In this document: piece by piece, positions 55,758 through 64,000 of the stretch
Numbering within the stretch: position 1 is the stretch's first letter
How the letters are laid out: each line of letters opens with the position of its first letter
Assembly: GCF_024586455.1 (NCBI RefSeq)
Contig: NW_026089624.1
Location: 15,591,341 to 15,655,340, forward strand
Reading direction: 5' to 3'
DNA from: Bactrocera neohumeralis
Taxonomy: Eukaryota; Arthropoda; Insecta; Diptera; Tephritidae
Length of the DNA stretch: 64,000 nt
The notes under the pieces: model-generated
Seen by the model: only the letters and a program-made list of their open reading frames with translations
The model's database searches: none
What the model was told of the DNA's origin: nothing
Position numbers and translations under genes: made by a program

Positions 55758-56339
55758 TATGCATAGTTTTGCATCAAATGGCTTTTTTATTGAAGGCACT
55801 ATTTAATTATTAAGAAAAAAAGTTCAGCTTAAATAATCAAACTTCAACCGTTAATAAAAAACATAAACATAAAATGACAGCTGTCAGTTGCAAAACCTAT
55901 ACGAAAAATCAGCTGAACAGACGGCGTCCAGCCGAGAACTCTTTTGTTACTCATCATCATTATATAATATATTATGCACATTGAGTTTATACATGTATGT
56001 ATATATATTACATACAAAAGGCGGTTATAACATTTCAATTTCCGAATATAATGCAAATATTCCTTTGAAACCGATGAGAAAGAATACCGGATAGCGTAGC
56101 AATGGGCTGGTACCGAAAAGAACACAAAACGTGCCACCCGAACACGAGAAGCACGGTCTTTTTATATTTCCTCGTTGTCCCCTCACCTATGAAAACCGGA
56201 ATGGCGGACTGAACATGCTCTCCTTCATATTTACCGCTCATATTACCACCGTTATGGTATGGTCTTCCAAATGAATGGTGTAAATTTTCAATGTTTTGCC
56301 AATTAAAGCGGCAATAGTTTTGGCGCACGACTTGCCCCT
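55758..56339. other. Spacer with an unassigned 145-codon minus-strand frame
   Basis: The minus frame 56472-56035 contains QVVRQNYCRFNWQNIENLHH and SFGRPYHNGGNMSGKYEGEH, a composition like the Asn/Gly-rich end of a retroelement gag. In a neighbouring frame RGQRGNIKRPCFSC resembles a broken zinc knuckle. Since the Gypsy pol next door is on the plus strand, this would have to be a separate or inverted piece. I do not assign it. Confidence 0.3.
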
Positions 56340-57600
56340 CCGTTTTTTCTTCTCTTACTATGAAAACAAAAAAAGTGAATGCAAATACTCGTAAAGTTTT
56401 AACAAGCTGTGATCTCACTAATAAAATGTCAAAATTGGTGAGATTGTTCGGCACAGGAAACAAATTTAACATCGTAACACAATACGTTTATAAGAATTTA
56501 AATATACCAAAACAGAGTGCGCGTCATATATTTTTTATTGGATTTGGTAGAAAGTCGAACGTTAAAAAACCAAACCAGATGGTTATTTTGGAGACCGTAA
56601 ACAAATAGATGATAAAACATTTTATTTAACATTTTAATATGTTCCATCCCCATTGTATAAAATTGAAGTGGTTTCTGATGAAAAGTTATGTTTAAAGGTA
56701 GAAATAACAATTAGTCGTGAAAGTTTGAAAATAAAAAAAGTGAACAATAAACAGAACGAAGAAGTAGTGTAAAAGAAAATAGACACAGTGATTGACATTT
56801 ATGAACTCGATATGGGTATTAAAGCGAGTACAGCGGCTAAACAGGAAGTATATTAATTAACATCTTATTATAAACTAATAAAGATTGTAAAAATACGAAT
56901 CAGATTAAGTGATGAACCGACAATTTTTTTAGACCATGCCTTGTGCGTTTTTTACCACTAGCCATCGTCGATAATCAATTTTATGAATGACTAAAAGTAG
57001 CATAATAGAAGTGTCAAATTCAGATTTCATCTGTCCAGTTGTTTTAGTTAAAAAACGTCGTCTTTCTTTTCCGCTTTTAGGCGACCAATTGGATCGCTTA
57101 CAAAATGCAACGGTTTTTAGCACTATCCATTGTAAAAGTGGATTTTTCCGGTGGTAGAATCCAGTAGGAAGTATGCCTATTCGGTCAGTATCAATTTTAT
57201 AAAGTGCCGTTTGGTTTGTTCAATTCTGGTGGTCCTTTTAGAACTTTGGCACGAAAGGATATTGCTTTGCGACGACTCAATACTTCCAGTCAAAGACGAA
57301 GAGCAAACAGTAAAGAAACTTTAATTAGAATTAAGACATGCCGAGACTGCGGCTTACAGCTGAACTGTAAAAAATATATATTATTCAAAAACAAAGTTAC
57401 GTTTTTCAGTTATATCATTGAGAAACAGACTCCAAGGCATCACTTGAAAAAATAAAAGCAGTACAAAATTGTAAAATACCATAGATGCCGAAATAACTTC
57501 TCAGCTTTATGGGTCACTTCAGAAAGTTCATACCAAACGACGCTCAGCTTCATCCAAAATTCACAAGATCATGAAGATCATAGACAATAAATAGTCTTTT
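56340..57600 (+). pseudogene. Ty3/Gypsy pol: protease end and reverse transcriptase remnant
   Basis: First RHIFFIGFGRKSNVKKPNQM, then DDKTFYLTF and VEITISRESLKIKKVNN (56500-56760), the C-terminal part of a Gypsy protease and linker. Then EVSNSDFICPVVLVKKR, GDQLDRLQNATVFSTIHCKS and GFFRW (56990-57150), and VPFGLF-type KVPFGLFNSG near 57205. Later RIKTCRDCGLQLNCKKYILF, KNKVTFFSYIIE (57335-57420) and MGHFRKFIPNDAQLHP (about 57508), the RT thumb and connection. The YxDD segment is deleted. Many shifts. The integrase follows after an inserted retroposon. Confidence 0.82.
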
Positions 57601-57752
57601 AAGAAAGGGTATGAAATATCGACGATAAATTAAAAAGTACATCAATTTTTCGGAACCGTGTATCCACAGCAAACGTTACCAAAGCAAACAAGAACACCGC
57701 CCCACCGTCAATTCCCACGACAGCCGGTTCTACGCACGGTACGGCACGGTAA

Positions 57753-58508
57753 GTGTTAATTTGTGTTTGTCGTCACTGGAGCAATGCCTTGCAGCTCCGT
57801 ATCCTCCTGACTCGCGCTGGCATTGAGTCCAACCCGGGCCCGGAGGAATTTTTCTGCTGCGTATGCGCAAAACGGCTCCATCCAAATTCCACCTCGGTCA
57901 GGTGTAACACATGCAATGGATGGAGCCATCTTAAGACCTGCTCAGGCCTTAAGACCCATAGGGAGCCACGCGTTACGTGTCCCCATGTTGCCTGCGCAAT
58001 ACTGCGACCCAAGCCTCTACGGCTGTGCAATCCGCACATAGTTCGCGCGCCGCGCCACCACTCAATCCGAGTGGCCAACAGAGGAACTCTACGGTCCCCA
58101 GGAGCTCAACCAGGCAACATAGCTCCCCTTCTGACTTGCCAACAGAGGAACTCTACGGTCCCCAGGAGCTCAACCAGGCAACATAGCTCCCCTTCTGACT
58201 TGCCCCCCCCCCCCCCCCCCCAACCTTCATCCCGCTCCAATCCTCGTGCGAGAACCAACCAGCAGCTCTTGGTCCCTCGCACAGTCTGTTCCGTGTGTCA
58301 GGCCGTCATACGTCGGAATGTGACATCCGTCAAGTGCAATTCCTGTACTGGCTGGTGTCCCTTTTCGGCGTGTTCCGGCCTGCGCACCACACGTGAGTGG
58401 AGTGACTCTTACGTTGCCCCAGGAGTCTGCACCCGCAACTCACAACATTGGCGTCGCCTTCCAACACCCCAGTGCGACAACCGCCCCTGCAGGTTCTACT
58501 GCTGTTAA
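57753..58508 (+). CDS. Retrotransposon ORF with 2A-like motif and two Cys/His domains
   Basis: The open frame is 251 codons (the first codon is GTG; the first in-frame ATG is not obvious, so the true start is unknown). Near the N-terminus is LQLRILLTRAGIESNPGP, one change (Gly for Asp) from the 2A consensus DxExNPGP that causes ribosome skipping. Then comes a PHD-like domain, FFCCVCAKRLHPNSTSVRCN with CNGWSHLKTCSGL, a proline-rich middle, and a second similar domain, VCSVCQAVIRRNVTSVKCNS with CTGWCPFSACSGL. Such an arrangement is known from ORFs of CR1/L2/RTE-type non-LTR elements. It includes a 64-bp tandem duplication and a 19-C run coding for six prolines. Not a host gene. Confidence 0.65.
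   Translation: MLICVCRHWSNALQLRILLTRAGIESNPGPEEFFCCVCAKRLHPNSTSVRCNTCNGWSHLKTCSGLKTHREPRVTCPHVACAILRPKPLRLCNPHIVRAPRHHSIRVANRGTLRSPGAQPGNIAPLLTCQQRNSTVPRSSTRQHSSPSDLPPPPPPQPSSRSNPRARTNQQLLVPRTVCSVCQAVIRRNVTSVKCNSCTGWCPFSACSGLRTTREWSDSYVAPGVCTRNSQHWRRLPTPQCDNRPCRFYCC
58075..58202 (+). repeat. Exact 64-bp tandem duplication followed by C19
   Basis: ccaacagaggaactctacgg at 58075 repeats at 58139, and both units end ccccttctgacttg. A run of 19 C (58203-58221) follows. The two units look identical. Because 64 is not a multiple of three, the duplication shifts the reading frame between units. Confidence 0.9.
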
Positions 58509-58522
58509 GACAAAAAAAAAAC

Positions 58523-58940
58523 GCCATACACATTTCACATAGATTTTCTGGGTCCACTACAGTCAAAAAATATAAGTAGAAAGCATATTTTAGCAGTGAT
58601 TGAATCATTAATGAAGTTTTGTTGGCTGTATCCTTCAAAGCCGACTGGTACGACAGAAGTCATACAAAACTGCAACATCAGATCGTGATTTGGGAAATAC
58701 AGCAAATATTATCTGCGACAGAGGTGCTGTTTTTTCATCAAACTACTACCAAACCTAGTGTAACATCGAAAATACAAAGCTATTCCATGTAACAGCATGG
58801 TTAGGAAGCGTGAATGGGCAGGTCGAAAGGCGGAGCGCTATTATAACTTCAGACTTATCGAAGCGCAGTATAAATGACAAATATATGGACAGAGTCCAAC
58901 AAAAAATTAGTTCGACGTTTAGGAGAAATACATACATACA
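58523..58940 (+). pseudogene. Ty3/Gypsy integrase core remnant
   Basis: The readable series is HISHRFSGSTTVKKYK, HILAVIESLMKFCWLYPSKP, TGTTEVIQNC, DRGAVFSSNYY (second catalytic Asp region), ENTKLFHVTAWLGSVNGQVE and RRSAIITSDLSKRSINDKYM. NGQVERxNxxI is the block with the catalytic Glu, retained here. The usual GNGQ is changed to SVNGQ. It stops where RTE copy d begins. Together with 56340-57600 this is one Gypsy pol interrupted by a retroposon and then by an RTE element. A possible continuation after 60900 (QFNETRRE near 60912) is weak. Confidence 0.8.
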
Positions 58941-58943
58941 TAT

Positions 58944-60900
58944 GTGTAGAAAGTCTTTCAGCGCCATACGCTTGAGAGTGGCAAGAAACGATTTTTTAAA
59001 TATAGCTAAGCAGCTAACGTCTTCCGGCCTTAGACCAGGTATCCCCTGGGTAGCCAAAAAACATCCGTTTGAGGAGGAATCATCCCTCCTCAGGGTTTCG
59101 GGCTGGGTTTGGGACTCACCACGTAAGAAAACACACACAATGAAAAGTTCAAAACAGACTCGAATGAGAGACCTTCCTTTTGATGACGACCACTGCAAAC
59201 TTGTTAGGGATTCCCTTGATTCGGAACGTATCTTGTAAGAGTAAATCTGACATCACCGCTGTTCAAGAAGTGCGATAGACGGGACAAGGACTGAAACGAG
59301 TAGCTCCTTGTAGCATTTACTATACTGGCCATATAAAGGAGCACAAGTTCGGTGTGGGATTCGTGGTAGGAGAGATTCTGTCGCCGAGATCTATCATTCA
59401 CAACGTGGGATGAAGATCCAGCCATAATCCACACCAAATCGAAGTTCTTTAAGATATCGCTGATTTTCGCCCACGCCAATGTCTTCTATGAACGCTTGGA
59501 GCGTTGCTCCCGCCACGATGTAAAAACTTAAATGCCAGGCATTTTTGGCACAACGGTCGGTAAATACAGTCTTCATTATGAAACATCTCCAAATGGGTTG
59601 AAGCTGCTCGACTTCACCGGGGCCTGAAATATGGTTTTCTGTAGTATTAGATTCTAGAATAGGAAAATTTATCAAGCAACCTGCTTGTTTTCGGATCAAA
59701 AAACCACCAAATCCTGCTCTCTGAGAGTACTCGTCAACAACTCGTTATAAGGGAACAATGGGACGGCATTTCAAGCTCCTTACGTACAGCTGCAACTGAA
59801 ACCATTGGTTTTAGGAAAAGATAAAAGAATAACTGGTACGATGAGGAGTGCCGTATCGCAGTGGAGAAAAAACAGACTGCCTACCTCGCAACGTTACAGT
59901 CGACCACATCAGGAGCGAGATGGGATAGATATCGAGAGCTGAAGAGAAAAGGGAGACGAGTTTGATGACAAGAAACGAGAGAGGCCGAAATGCGTGAGTA
60001 CGAAGACCTTGACAAGCTGACCGACGGGAGTGTAGCTCGAAACTTCCACGAAAATATGTGGCGACTAACAGTAGGTTTCATTGGCCAACCATGAAGAAAT
60101 TCATCTTCTTTGTAGAATATGGTCGGACGAGGGTATGTCCGAAGATTGGAATTTAAGTAAGCTCTGCCCAATACACAAAAAGGTAGACCCCACAATCTGC
60201 ACCAACTATCATCAGACAATCCTTCTTAACATCGGATATAAGGTTCATTCGGCTGGGGCCGATGGATTAGCTATTCAAACACGGCGGTGAAGAACTGATA
60301 AGGAGCATGCATCAGCTTCTTTGTAAAATATGGTCGGACGAAAGCATGCCCAACGATTGGAATTTAAGTGTGCTATGCCCAATCCATAAAAAAGGAGACC
60401 CCACAATCTGCGCCAACTACCGTGGGATTAGCCTCTGAACATCGCATATAAGGTTCTATCGAGCGTATTGTGTGCAAGATTAAAGCGCACCGTCAACAAA
60501 CTGATTGGACCTAATCAGTGTGGCTTTAGACCTGGAAAATCGACAATCGACCAGATTTTCAACATGCGGCAAATCTTGGAAAAGATCCGTGAAAATGCTG
60601 GAGCTGCAGAGCTTAATCGAGCAGCTTCAATTTTCTGTAAGACTGTATAGCTGCTGGCGTACGCCGATTATATTGATATCATTGGCCTCAACAACCACGC
60701 CGTTAGCTCTGATTTCTCCAGACTGGAATATAAAAGCGAAGCGTATGGGTCTGGGGAGAAGGACCTGGCTACACTTGGAATCTGCAATTGGCATGAAACA
60801 ACGAAAAGGAAGAACGACTGGCACGCTGTTGAAAACTCGGATATAACCGCGTAAGCGGTGTCAACGCCAATAAAGAAGAAGACAAAGATGACAATTTGCG
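58944..60900 (+). pseudogene. RTE copy d: leader, endonuclease and RT fragments with an internal duplication
   Basis: The leader tgtgtagaaagtctttcagc and tgggtagccaaaaaacatcc matches copy a. Endonuclease pieces are short. At 60080-60245 and again at 60300-60450 the same RT region occurs twice: IWSDEGMSEDWNLSKLCPIH, then IWSDESMPNDWNLSVLCPIH with KKGDPTICANYRGI. After the second one come LIGPNQCGFRPGKSTIDQIF and MRQILEKIRENAGAAELNR. RT motifs A to C are deleted. The 3' end ataaccgcgtaagcggtgtc, then aataaagaagaagac, is shared with copies a and c. Between the duplicated parts lies GADGLAIQT, the start of a RT block. Confidence 0.82.
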
Positions 60901-61829
60901 TACGCAATAACAGTTCAACGAGACGAGAAGAGAAAAAAGGTAGTTGAAGACTGTCGCGAAAAGATTAAAGACGGGCGCTTTAAAAGGACGCGTTAAACTC
61001 ATTAATTTTAAAGACGGGATTTTATTTAACAACTTAATTCGCCATTTTACTATAATGTTTAATTAATTTTTAACTCAATTACAACAATTCCTTTCTTATC
61101 TATTTTACAAATAGATAAACATTTAATTCAATGACGTTCCGTAATATTAAAAGGTGCTGTGTAACTAAGAATTTTTCATCGGAACAGGCGTCAACCGAGT
61201 ATTCAAAGTACACTTAAATATATGTATGTATATATTATGGTAGTCCGCAAAATACTGCTTAGTATAGTTCAGTATGAATATCAGTATATGGTAGATATGA
61301 ATTTCCATCTGTTAAAATTTAATTGAAAGAAAAAATCCCTTTCTGCCTATATACTATAAGTTAATATTCACATCTATCAATAAACGTAAAGTTTTTAAAT
61401 AAATATGGCAATTTTACTTTCCAAAATGCTTACATTATAGAGAGTAATTTCCAAGCTAATTTCTCGCAGGTACTCCATGGGGAATCCGATGTCATTCAGG
61501 ATTTGTGTATGTGGCTTTGCTTCAGATAAGGAAACATCAAATAGAAAAAAATTATACCATAAACAGTGTACAGTATACTTATTAAGTTTGCCACAATCTT
61601 TGTAAAGCCGCAAAGAAAACTTCAGAGACTCTATTAAAGTATACATATATTAGTTAGTCGAAATAGTCTTTTCGTATTATGTCAATAGATGTCGTTGCCG
61701 TCGTATATCTACAGTGCTACCAATCACATTGTGTCATACCATATGGTGATGGAAAGGTGAGATCGTAAGTTTCATTTAACCAACAAATTAAATTCGGGGA
61801 AGAGGAGAAAAGTTACATCTGTTCAAAAA
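60901..61829. other. Spacer, nothing certain
   Basis: AT-rich apart from 60900-60990. No gene recognised. The 83-codon minus frame at 61395-61646 carries no motif. Confidence 0.45.
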
Positions 61830-62095
61830 TGTGTGAAAATTATGAAGAAATTCGCTATATTTTGAAAATTTTGTATAAAAAGGGAAGAATGCTACGCAAG
61901 CCACCAATTAAATTTGTGAACGATGGTGTCGATCAGTTCGTGTAGCCAACAATGGTACGCTCGCTTCCGTTCTGGAAAATTCGATTTACCCTGATGAAAG
62001 TTTTACACTGATGGAATAAAGTCTTTAGCGGAAAATGGCAAGAAGTGGTCGACCAAAATGGTACAGATTTGTTTATTTATTTATTAGTATAAATA
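61830..62095 (+). pseudogene. Mariner transposase, internally deleted (copy C)
   Basis: In shifting frames: YEEIRYILK-LYKKGRNATQ (about 61836-61895), NKICERWCRSVRVA, QQWYARFRSGKFDLP (about 61948-61990), the helix-turn-helix part of a mariner transposase. Immediately after comes KFYTDGIKSL and WQEVVDQNGTDLFIY (about 61998-62090), the C-terminal end. The whole catalytic domain is deleted between them, so this is a MITE-like mariner derivative. It differs from mariners A and B. Confidence 0.72.
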
Positions 62096-62169
62096 TAAAA
62101 ATAAGTTGAAGTTTGATAAAGTAAAATATTTAATATAAATACGAAAAGTCTACCCAATATATATTGAGA

Positions 62170-62500
62170 TATTGATCTGAAATTCGACATCCGTCCTTTT
62201 CCTTCAAGAGCTTCTCTCACTATAGCATATAGCTGCCATACAAATTGAACGTTTGAAATAAACTGCTTGTACTGTCGGAATCGAGTGCTTGTATGGAACA
62301 TTTTTCATTTGACGAGAAATCTTTACTGAAATTGGCATTGCGTAAGACAATAATGCAATCTTCGAGGAAATTGTTCACACCGGATCATTGTAGCATACAT
62401 ATAGCTGTCAAACAAACGGAGCGATCAAAATGTAAGAAATCTTTCGTATTTGTGAAAGGTATTATAGCTTCGATGCAACTGTAGCTAACGTTTTTTCTTG
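62170..62500 (-). mobile_element. Reversed copy of the 154-bp-repeat family
   Basis: On the minus strand it starts at 62500 with caagaaaaaacgttagctac, the same 5' end as at 10562, followed by gttgcatcgaagctataata and the ttgatcgctccgtttgttt...cagctat and cgttcaatttgtatggcagc, atatgctatagt blocks. Only about two units are present and the 3' GGAC part is missing. Confidence 0.8.
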
Positions 62501-62950
62501 AATATATGAAAGATAGTTAATTTTGAAGTGCCCTAGAAATGAAGCAGTAATTTTTTATGCATGTTTGGTGTATTCGTCTTTTTTACAGAGATTTACATAC
62601 TTACAAACACACATATTACAAATAACGATAAAGTGTATTAACATGCTAAGAATACAATTCTTGGACTATTTCATGTGTATTTTTACATTTTTACTATTAC
62701 TTACTCGTTTGCACATATGTATGTTGAGAATTGCAGTGTCAACTTCCAATTCCAAAACTGCAATAACAACAATAGTGACATTTGTACACGGTGTATGTTT
62801 TTTTGAAAAGTGGCTTTAGTTTTATCATAAGTCTGCATTTTCGTTATACTGCGGCTTAGCACGGCTTTTTGGATTGCTTGATAAGTAGTGCAGAAAGACG
62901 CGTTTCATTGTGGATGCTTTGCGGCGCACTGTCTCTGGTGTTTGTGATGT
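62501..62950 (-). other. Downstream flank / 3' UTR side of the synaptotagmin-7-like gene
   Basis: On the minus strand this lies just past the stop codon at 62951. It should hold the 3' UTR; I found no convincing aataaa signal close to the stop. A GC-richer stretch (62830-62950) next to the stop may be conserved UTR. The 98-codon plus-strand frame here is not supported as a gene. Confidence 0.4.
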
Positions 62951-63051
62951 TTACTCTGGTTTTAATCGATGCCATTGAACAATAGTTTGACGCGGCTTTG
63001 ATATCATGTCTTGCCAGTGTTTAGTTTCGGAAGCACCAGAGCCATTTTTTC
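62951..63051 (-). CDS. Syt7: Last coding exon of a synaptotagmin-7-like gene
   Basis: The exon reads (G)KNGSGASETKHWQDMISKP, then RQTIVQWHRLKPE and TAA. HWxDMxxxPRxxxxxWHxL is the C-terminal end of the second C2 domain of synaptotagmins, calcium-sensing proteins of vesicle fusion. The GSGASETKHWQDM wording is closest to what I remember of insect Syt7. The acceptor aaatgtaacag|g lies at 63052-63053 on the minus strand, giving phase 1 (the exon starts with two bases of a Gly codon). Upstream exons must lie beyond 64000. The intact frame, clean splice site and strong family match set it apart from the decayed TE sequence around it. Confidence 0.85.
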
Positions 63052-64000
63052 CTGTTACATTTCGACATAAGATACATAAATTGTAAAAGCAAACCGATGA
63101 TGGTTGTTTGTACACCGAAATGATCACGATCGCAATAGAGTAGTACATTCGCATTTTTATTTAAGTTGCGAAAGATTTTATTCGTTTATTTCGGTACCGT
63201 TGTTATCAACATCATTGATATTTGGATTTGTAAATAAATAGAAAAATTATTAACAAAATTATTATAAATATAACAAATTCATATATATATATATATATGT
63301 ATATATAGAGGTATATAACATCTTTATGTTGCAGTGGGATCGACCTACTACCATCTCCACTTTTTATATATCATAATTTTAAGTACCGTATGATTGCTTC
63401 ACTTTACGGTATATAAATCAAGAACAATGAAGTTATCAGAATAAAACTCTGCAATCTAGTGGCTTCAAAATAGTCATACTCAATTGTAGAAACCCAGATT
63501 TGGACCACAGCGTCTTGTTTGGCTTTTAATTGATATATCGTCCACTCTGTGAGGTATATTGTTGAACTTCAGAAATAATCATTTTCCGTTGATCCCATAA
63601 AAATATAAAGATTTTCGAATTTCCAGTTGGCGTTATCGGATTTACCGGTCAATTTGTTATCTTTGATAATATCGTGTCAATATTACCCCTAGCCGCATAT
63701 CTAAAATCTAATCACTTCCGTTTGGCTGTAATCAAGCTATATTTAAGGTATCTAAAAAAGTAAAATCATCATTTAGTACAACTGTGGGCAAAAAAGAGTA
63801 AGACTTTTTAATACAAATTTCGCGCAAAAACCCATTCGTCGTAATAATTATTTCTAGCTTGGTATGACTGTCAGTGACATCTGTGCCAAATGTCACATCA
63901 AAATAATAATTAGCATTTTGTATACGCTTATCTTTCTGAAGTATATAAAGTGGATTTGGCAATTTTTACGAAGAACGGAATCAAATTTCTGGTGCCGAAA
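63052..64000 (-). other. Intron of the synaptotagmin-7-like gene (partial)
   Basis: The next upstream coding exon was not found in the remaining 950 bp, so this should be intronic. It contains an atatatatatatatatgtata microsatellite at 63280-63305. The 76-codon minus frame 63732-63962 has no C2-domain motif and is not part of the gene as far as I can see; part of it may be an old element. Confidence 0.6.

Larger units (their letters stand above)
57640..58522 (+). mobile_element. Retroposed ORF fragment with poly(A), inserted in Gypsy pol
   Basis: This block is far more GC-rich than its flanks and separates the Gypsy RT from the Gypsy integrase. It ends tgctgttaagacaaaaaaaa, a short poly(A) directly before Gypsy integrase sequence resumes. 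It holds one open frame (57753-58508) of the kind found at the 5' end of some non-LTR retrotransposons. No endonuclease or RT follows, so it is either a 3'-deleted element or a non-autonomous retroposon. Its 5' edge is not defined. Confidence 0.65.

Noticed and set aside
56035..56472. 145-codon minus frame as a gene
   Set aside because: Gag-like composition at most; opposite in strand to the adjacent Gypsy pol and without a certain motif.
63732..63962. 76-codon minus frame as the next upstream Syt7 exon
   Set aside because: It shows none of the C2-domain residues expected before the final exon and no fitting splice sites.

Overview
The window looks like nuclear DNA of a higher (cyclorrhaphan) fly. 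It is very AT-rich, full of short microsatellites built on catacatatgtatgta, carries fly-type transposon families, and has one recognisable host exon. That exon is the last coding exon of a synaptotagmin-7-like gene on the minus strand at 62951-63051, with a normal splice acceptor. Tephritid or drosophilid-like is my best guess; the species cannot be named from sequence alone. No rRNA, tRNA, CRISPR or bacterial-style gene was recognised. No intact host gene lies inside the window.

Almost everything else I can identify is transposable-element (TE) debris. From left to right: 1-10 kb is AT-rich spacer with a small MITE, R1-like, Jockey-like, pogo-like and Tc1 scraps. 10.5-13 kb holds a dispersed repeat with a 154-bp tandem array and two hairpin elements with near-perfect arms. 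13.2-17.2 kb has a fragment of a THAP/P-like composite and a degraded I-clade retrotransposon. 17-22.5 kb has a LOA/R1-like scrap, a TA-flanked 1.3-kb element, and a nearly complete Tc1 element (20015-21653) inside Helitron-like sequence. 22.5-26 kb is a THAP-transposase (P-element-like) remnant with long inverted arms, itself hit by two nested elements. 29-33.1 kb is a LOA-clade retrotransposon. 33.1-36.3 kb is a stack of two mariners inside older elements.

36.9-48.6 kb contains two PIF/Harbinger remnants. The first (transposase, 36940-39990) is split by an RTE element with a 5-bp target duplication. The second (Myb/SANT-like gene plus transposase 5' end) is split by a 6.2-kb BEL/Pao LTR element with a 5-bp ATTGG duplication, which in turn carries another dispersed repeat in its leader. 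49.8-62.5 kb continues with an IS630-type transposase, a Tc1 fragment, three more RTE copies, a palindromic Tc1 inserted in a LOA-like copy, a Gypsy pol split by a retroposon ORF bearing a 2A-like motif, a deleted mariner and a reversed copy of the 154-bp repeat family.

Functionally nothing here works as an operon or pathway. The useful content is the order of insertions: several host/guest pairs can be put in time order because the reading frame of the older element resumes on the far side of the younger one. All family names rest on motifs read by eye; boundaries given without target duplications are approximate.
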